DNA from: Isoetes taiwanensis
Lineage: Eukaryota > Streptophyta > Lycopodiopsida > Isoetales > Isoetaceae
NCBI GenBank assembly: GCA_021234155.1
Contig: JAJEKV010000018.1
Location: forward strand, 20,197,252-20,261,251
Reading direction: 5' to 3'
Length of the DNA stretch: 64,000 bases
Shown piece by piece: positions 58,700 to 64,000 of the stretch. The translations under genes were made by a program, and so were the position numbers. Each line of letters opens with the position of its first letter. Within the stretch, counting starts at the first letter, position 1. The notes below the pieces were generated by a model. It had not been told where the DNA came from and did not search any database. It saw only the letters and a program-made list of their open reading frames with translations.

Positions 58700-60233
58700 A
58701 TTATGCCATATCATTTCCTCCTTATTATTTCATTATCTAAAGAGCTTATAGAATTATTAGAAAAGGCACAATACAATTCAGATGCATACAAACTACGTGA
58801 AATATGCTCAGCTCGATTACCAACATTAGGCCAGCTTGTCGATAATAAAATTGGATGCACTTAAAGGTGCCCACTCTTTCCCATTCTATTTGGACTATAC
58901 ATTGATCAGCTAGAGAATTAGCTTGCTCATTTATCTATCTATCTTAGAAGTGGAGGGTCCCGCCTAGTTCACCATATCATTCTGCATCAAATATATGCAT
59001 ATGATGCGGATCTTTTAGCTTACACCCCAGTAAATATGAAGCAACATCTGGATGCATTGAATACATTCTGTCAGGATACTGGAATGTGCGTCAAATTGTT
59101 CAAGATCAAGGTGCTCTTGATATCGTATTCATGACAACAAAGGTAGCTTTGCTTCACTTATCAAAGTCAAAATGTAAAAGTGGTGCAGACATATAAATAC
59201 CTGGGAGTGGAGTTCACTATAACCATGTATCAGAATGCGTATATCCAACCGCGAGTGACCGCAAGCTGGAACAAAAGCGATTTATATGCAATGCAGAACA
59301 ACTATTACAGAGTGCTCCAGCATGCCAGTTTAAGCTTTTAATAGAGCCAGTTTTTCTATATCGAATAGAAATATGGAGTTTAGCGATATCATTTGCCACT
59401 TGGGTTGACTTGGATGGGTTTAGAAAGTCTTTCTGGCTTGGGCACTTGGATCCAAGTCCATGGTCTCATATCAAATTCTTCTGCAAGAGACAGGGTTCTT
59501 ACCTCCTCAAAGAATTGTGCTAGAACATCAAATAATAGAATGCCAGGAGGTGGTAAATATGCTTCGCCTAGACAAGACAAGACCAAACCTCGCCTAGACA
59601 ATGGCCATGGGTCCATGACGACTTAAAGCATGTTGGAAGGAGAAATGAGTTATTTGATTCTCCAGATGGAATGTGCAGGATCAGAGATGCATGTAGGCAG
59701 ACAACAATGAGGACCACAGTCACCTGAGGAAGTACCTAGACACATGCTTCCTAAGTAAGCTTTGGGATGCTAGGGCTTTAGAACTGGAAAAGACAACGCA
59801 CTACAAAACTAGATTAATCCCACTCTTGACAGGGGATCCAAAATGTTATCTCTTAGCAATTTACCCATAAAGATGCGCAGAATGATTGCATCCATTTATA
59901 CAAGTGTGCACCGTCTCATAATTGAGATAGGCAGATGGGCCCCAAAAAAGCGAGAATGCAGGATCTGCCAATGTTGCCAATTGAGAGAGATTGAAGATAA
60001 GCGCCACACTCTTTTGACTTGCCCAGCATTTGGGCCTATCAAGACACGAGATATCAAGTTGGTTGCACCTAACCAACTGCTACATGTGATGTTGCAGTTA
60101 AGGTTTTAAATTAAAAACCCTTTGGTGCAGAGGTTTCTAATCTCGAATAGTAATAGGCCTGTTGTGTTCTCTGTTTGCATCCTATAGGCCTTTTTTCGTT
60201 TATCTCCATGGACAATAAAAACTCAATTCAATT
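58700..60233 (+). mobile_element. 5'-truncated LINE, same family as 3350-4400
   Basis: The plus strand encodes degraded reverse transcriptase: CPLFPILFGLYIDQLEN, then IYAYDADLLAY where the catalytic YADD has become YDAD, and HLDALNTFCQDTGM. Further on come KMRRMIASIYTSVHRLIIEI and ECRICQCCQLREIEDKRHTL with TCPAFGPIKTRDIK, the C-terminal zinc-binding motif. The 3' UTR ends ATGGACAATAAAAACTCAAT followed by TCAATT, an (AATTC)-type tail. Many stops and frameshifts. Only the last third of ORF2 is present. Confidence 0.75.
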
Positions 60234-61283
60234 GCTATAAATTGGCAGTATTTCTTTCTTGCAATTGTGTTCTTTTAGATTCCTTTAGTGATATACTAAA
60301 GTAAGCCTCTACATCTATTTTCCTTGAAATCTTCTAAAACAAAGTGAGGATCTTTTCAACTCCAACATGTAACCAGGCCTACTGTATTACTTCTTTCTTT
60401 GTTTCATAACTAATCTAAAATGATTGAACACTAAGATTTGGAGGAGGAGGAGGAGGAGGAGGAGGAGGTGGTGGTGTTCTACAATAATACTATAGTGCAA
60501 AATGTGTTCTTTTTGCTTCATGGCAAGGAGAGCGTCTACTACAGGTTCTTATCAATAAACTTCATTCTATTTAGAATTTAAACTCTCTTTTGAGTATTCT
60601 ATATGCATTTTGTGTTCTATATTTGGACTCACAAATACTATTATAATCAGATGCATGATTCAAGCTATCTCTTTAAGAACTCTTAAAATATATTTGGGAT
60701 GTGACATGTAAGATATTGAATGGATTATAGGCTTACAAGATATACTAGATTCCACAGATATGCTTACAAGATATGCATGATTCCACAGATTTACTAGATA
60801 TCATATACCTATCCACTTGGTATGTATAGTTTCCCAAAAATTGTAGAATGGAACTAAAGAAGTGACTACGATTCCAGAAAAAAAATCATAAATAGGTTGC
60901 AAATGTTTATACACAAAGATGAAATCAAGTTGGGAAAGCTTAAAATGATAAGAATGTTACGCTCTATGTTATGAATTGATATTGTTGGACCCTATGCTAT
61001 AGAACAAATTATCAAGGAAACCAGCTAGATTTGGGATTAAGAAATTAGTTCTCGTCTAATGGTAGTACTTGAGATCAATTGGGAAGTTTAAAATGATATT
61101 ATTCCATTTTCTTTTCTAGTTAATGTCACCTCAGGGCAAAAGGATATAATTGGTGATCAGTGATAAACTGAGAGATCCAATGTACCTTTTGGCCCTTGCA
61201 CATTTACCATTATCATGCTAATTCTGTATTGATTGGCGGCAGATACGGGTTCTCTCCTCCAATTGTCTCTATTTTGCTTCCAG
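60234..61283. other. stretch without a gene; GGA microsatellite at 60437-60470
   Basis: About ten GGA/GGT units at 60437-60470. A 20-bp duplication (GATTCCACAGAT with TACTAGAT) lies near 60740-60800. No coding motif. Confidence 0.4.
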
Positions 61284-62054
61284 GATGTCGTTAACATAGA
61301 AGAGGATGGAATACTTTCAAATAGAACCATGAAATACAGGAATGTAATTGAAAACTCTAGATTTTATATTTTATGCTTTACACTTTCTACTATATACATA
61401 GAATTTATACATTACAAGTTACATGTTCCACTTCATACTTTGTACAGATATATTAATCAATTTTATAAATATACGAAATCTGTTTTTCAAATTTAGAAAA
61501 GTATATGGCTATAATTTGGAGAGTGCCTGATGTGGCCTGGCGTAAAAACACAGGGTGGGTATTTGGGAATCATTTGCATCGTGAATGGGGCTGTTCTTTT
61601 GTTTTTGTACATTAGATAGTGTAAATCTGGATGTAAATCTAGAGGAGGAGGAGGAGGAGGAGGAGGAGGAGGGAGCAATTTCAGAACAATCCTAAAACAA
61701 GGCAGCATGCATGCACGGCCGCATTATTACTTTAACAACCACGTGGATTCTATAGCGGGCTATGGTACGAGTCTATACATAGTGCGACTCTGAGCAGTCT
61801 GGAATTGAAAACATGCATATTTTAAGATTGATGTGTTACCACTGGAACAAAGGCCCAGGCACAATGGTCCACACCTCTGAAATTTCCATATTCAATCCAT
61901 ACTAACTTGTTCATGTAACAATTTGTTCCATATGAAAACAATGGTTCACACCTTATGAAATTTCCATCTTGAATCCATAGAAACTTATTCATCTAACAAT
62001 TTATTTCATTTTGGAAGCATATTATTAGTTTCTTTCTGAAAATTCTTCTTCTTC

Positions 62055-62085
<31 letters not shown>

Positions 62086-62088
62086 CGT
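61284..62088 (+). other. possible exon start at 61284; GGA repeat at 61642-61672; long T tract at 62058-62084
   Basis: TTGCTTCCAG|GATGTCG at 61284 is a good acceptor followed by a frame DVVNIEEDGILSNRTMKYR, but no donor is evident. The GGA repeat has about ten units. The pyrimidine tract just before 62096 would serve as a strong splice-acceptor tract for the next exon. Confidence 0.3.
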
Positions 62089-62096
62089 TTGCACAA

Positions 62097-62706
62097 ACGA
62101 GGGTGGAGACTTTGGAGCGATTTGAAGGCATCCACGTTGCAGCCAGCTGGGATTATTGTGCACGTGGAAAGCATTATAGTCGTTAGATTTGATCTAAGGT
62201 GGAGAAAAATGATGGAAATTCCAGCATGTCCACCGTTGGGAAGTTATTCCGGCGTGGGGAAGTTATGGCGGGGCAGAGCGGAATGTGTATTAGAAGGTAA
62301 AGGGCCGGATATTTGTGTTCGTGTTGATGACGGAACTGCTTTATATGCCATTCATTTGGGCTATGATGAAGGTTTGGGTTGTGAAGAGGAGGATTCAGTA
62401 CTCACAGATCCTACAGATGAACCATGCAGGAATATGAAAAAGAGCTTACAGAATCCCCTGCGAACTCCTGAATCTAAACTTCCAGGAAGTATGTATTCTA
62501 ACGTCCTGGACTTAGAAGTTGGGTCTGCTTTGAGTGATAATGGACTAGAATCTAGTGCTAGCCTAACTCTAAAGAAAAGTGCTAGCATGATTCTAAAGCA
62601 AAGGAGCCCTTCGTTTACATTCTCTGGTAGAAAATCCAGGAAAAGAGTTAGTATGGGATCTAACATCATTTATCAGATGCATAAGCTTCTTTCCAAAATC
62701 AATGAG
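62097..62706 (+). CDS. unidentified plant exon, 200+ codons
   Basis: The frame is open from a T-rich tract and the first AG (CGAG|GG) to a donor (GAG|GTATGA at 62706). The product contains RWRKMMEIPACPPLGSYSG, VRVDDGTALYAIHLGYDEGL and a Ser/Lys-rich end with SGRKSRKRVSMGS and MHKLLSKINE. The two good splice borders and even composition make this the best-supported intact exon in the right part of the window. No family recognised. There is no ATG at its start, so it is internal. Confidence 0.5.
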
Positions 62707-62837
62707 GTATGATACAACATTATTGCAAATTCGTTTTTCTATATTATACTGACATGGTTACTGGATGTTTGTGCAACTGTTTAAAGTATACTGCAATAAT
62801 ATAACTCCATTTGGTCTGAATAGAATGTTGCAAGTTG

Positions 62838-63050
62838 TTAGAAAAAAGTTGGCAGATCAAGACATAAATGACTTTTCACTGTCTCATCCTCTAAATCGTC
62901 CTCTACAGTTTCATCATTGACATCCTCGTCGCATTCACCATCCTCATCACCCTCATCCATTTCACCATCTTCATCTGCACTTTTGTCTTCAAAGCCAACT
63001 AAATCATCATCATTGTTGTCATCAACTAAAAGCATGATGCATTCTAACAT
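62838..63050 (-). CDS. possible acidic (Asp/Glu-rich) exon
   Basis: The minus-strand frame reads VDDNNDDDLVGFEDKSADED, then GEMDEGDEDGECDEDVNDET and VEDDLEDETVKSHL, a highly acidic stretch as in nucleolar or chromatin proteins. The repeat-like GAT/GAA codons could also be simple-sequence drift. No splice sites are clear. Confidence 0.3.
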   Translation of the reverse strand: MLECIMLLVDDNNDDDLVGFEDKSADEDGEMDEGDEDGECDEDVNDETVEDDLEDETVKSHLCLDLPTFF

Positions 63051-63383
63051 GTTTGCTGGATCATTACAGGGTACACTAATGATACTCAGAATCTGAACCT
63101 CGGCAGTGGGAACACTGATAAGCTTTGTATGCCTCTGACACTTGTTTTAAATGTTACAATTATGCTCATAAAGGGGAGTAGCAAATGGTTCAATTTTTGC
63201 CTTTTCTTAACAGATCCTAAGTCAACATACATAAAACTCTGTCAGATGAAAGCTCCCTAGAGAATTTCTCACTGGATCACAAGACCTTGGAGGTATGTTA
63301 GACCTAACGGGATCTTTGGACTTTTCCATGTGAATGTGTTAACTATTACTGACAACTGATATAGACCATTTCTGCCTTGCAAT

Positions 63384-63917
63384 GTGAGAGGTTTAGGTTT
63401 CGTCATACATACTCTGGAGCAACGTATCCATGTGTTCCCAAGACCCTTGTCGATACATGTCCAAAAGTCAATTTACGGCCCTATCTTTGCAAGACCAAAG
63501 TCCGATAGCTTGGCATTGAAGTTTTCATCCAAGAATGTTGCTAGTTTTGAAGTCCTTGTGGATCACGTGAGGGCTCACAAATTGTGCATGTATTCTAGTC
63601 CTTTTGCAAAGATCCAATGCTACTTTCATTCTGGTGTCCCAACTTAGAACAGGCCTCTCGGGCGATGTTTCTACATTAAACATTATAACAATAAAAAAGA
63701 ATGTTGGACATTTCCCTCAGTAGCTAGATTAAAATCCATCATAATGCTAAAATATTCAAGGCGAATTAAGAAGAAAGGCTTACCATCAAGATATAGGTGG
63801 TTTTGGAGACTGCCCGTTATGCATATACTCATAAACTATAAACCTATGGTCTTCATCTTCCAAGATGCCAATGAGATGAAGCAAGTAAAGCGAGTGCAAA
63901 TGGCTAAGCATTTCTAC
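63384..63917 (-). pseudogene. receptor-like cytoplasmic kinase, frameshifted, cut by window edge
   Basis: RLCK/PBS1-like kinases act in plant immune and growth signalling at the plasma membrane. On the minus strand, exon 63917-63784 (TTTGCAG acceptor, ATG|GTAAGC donor) encodes VEMLSHLHSLYLLHLIGILE and DEDHRFIVYEYMHNG. The next exon (about 63677-63384) encodes RPVLSWDTRMKVALDL, AKGLEYMHN, VIHKDFKTSN (HRD changed to HKD), ILLDENFNAKLSDFGLAKIG and VSTRVLGTHGYVAPEYV. At least three frameshifts, one before AKGLEY, one at the DEN block and one after IGP. Upstream exons with the P-loop and catalytic Lys lie beyond position 64000. Confidence 0.75.
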
Positions 63918-64000
63918 CTGCAAAGAAAAAAGGTATGTTTAGACTACATTAAGAAACAAACCGAATTCCATTTGATGATCTAGTAATAACCTCAATCCGA

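Overview
This window is plant nuclear DNA: AT-rich, intron-bearing and crowded with nested transposable elements. The plant signs are a plastid-type 2-Cys peroxiredoxin, a pentatricopeptide repeat (PPR) relic, a NIN-like protein (NLP) fragment, a kelch relic, a receptor-like cytoplasmic kinase, and plant-style LINEs, Helitron, SINE and Ty3-like LTRs. The style of the PPR relic and the density of decayed genes suggest a large fern or other seed-free vascular plant genome; that placement is inference. No bacterial, organellar or CRISPR feature was seen, and no rRNA or functional tRNA gene.

0-6.4 kb: a minus-strand 2-Cys peroxiredoxin gene. Three exons have good splice sites, but the central third and the resolving-cysteine motif are missing. 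Its introns hold a Mutator-like foldback element (1491-2414), a LINE 3' end (3350-4400) and a PIF/Harbinger-like MITE (4629-5062). 6.4-15.9 kb: mostly non-coding, with a TIR element (7365-7897), a TGTCAT minisatellite, many short tandem duplications and two possible exons.

15.9-24.6 kb: one Ty3-like insertion with three 2.7-kb LTRs separated by two 0.32-kb internal remnants (PBS and PPT only). The whole block is bounded by the 5-bp target duplication GGACA. 24.6-25.6 kb is a GC-rich patch with a hairpin and a foldback element.

26-32.7 kb: minus-strand gene relics, namely a PPR, an eEF1A processed pseudogene split by a 2.4-kb LINE with a 13-bp target duplication, and a protein kinase. 33.3-38.1 kb: a plus-strand terminal exon, then a 4.25-kb minus-strand Helitron with both termini intact. 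The Helitron carries genomic pieces of an NLP transcription factor gene.

38.1-46.8 kb: an essentially full-length 8.65-kb LINE with a 15-bp target duplication. It has a degenerate ORF1, a broken endonuclease, an 871-codon open reverse transcriptase frame and an unexplained 1.9-kb G-rich segment with a 228-codon ORF between ORF1 and ORF2. 49-57.4 kb: a 1.63-kb direct duplication, each copy carrying an intronless gene for a small secreted, proline/serine- and cysteine-rich protein. Between the copies lie a kelch relic, a minisatellite, a palindrome and other local repeats.

57.4-64 kb: a tRNA-derived SINE, a second LINE-family copy with an (AATTC)-type tail, an unidentified plus-strand exon, an acidic minus-strand ORF and a frameshifted receptor-like cytoplasmic kinase that runs off the right edge.

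The window works less as a set of cooperating genes than as a record of successive insertions. The clearest order is eEF1A retrocopy, then LINE into it; and at 33-47 kb a LINE tail with a Helitron beside it and a full-length LINE inserted 20-35 bp away.
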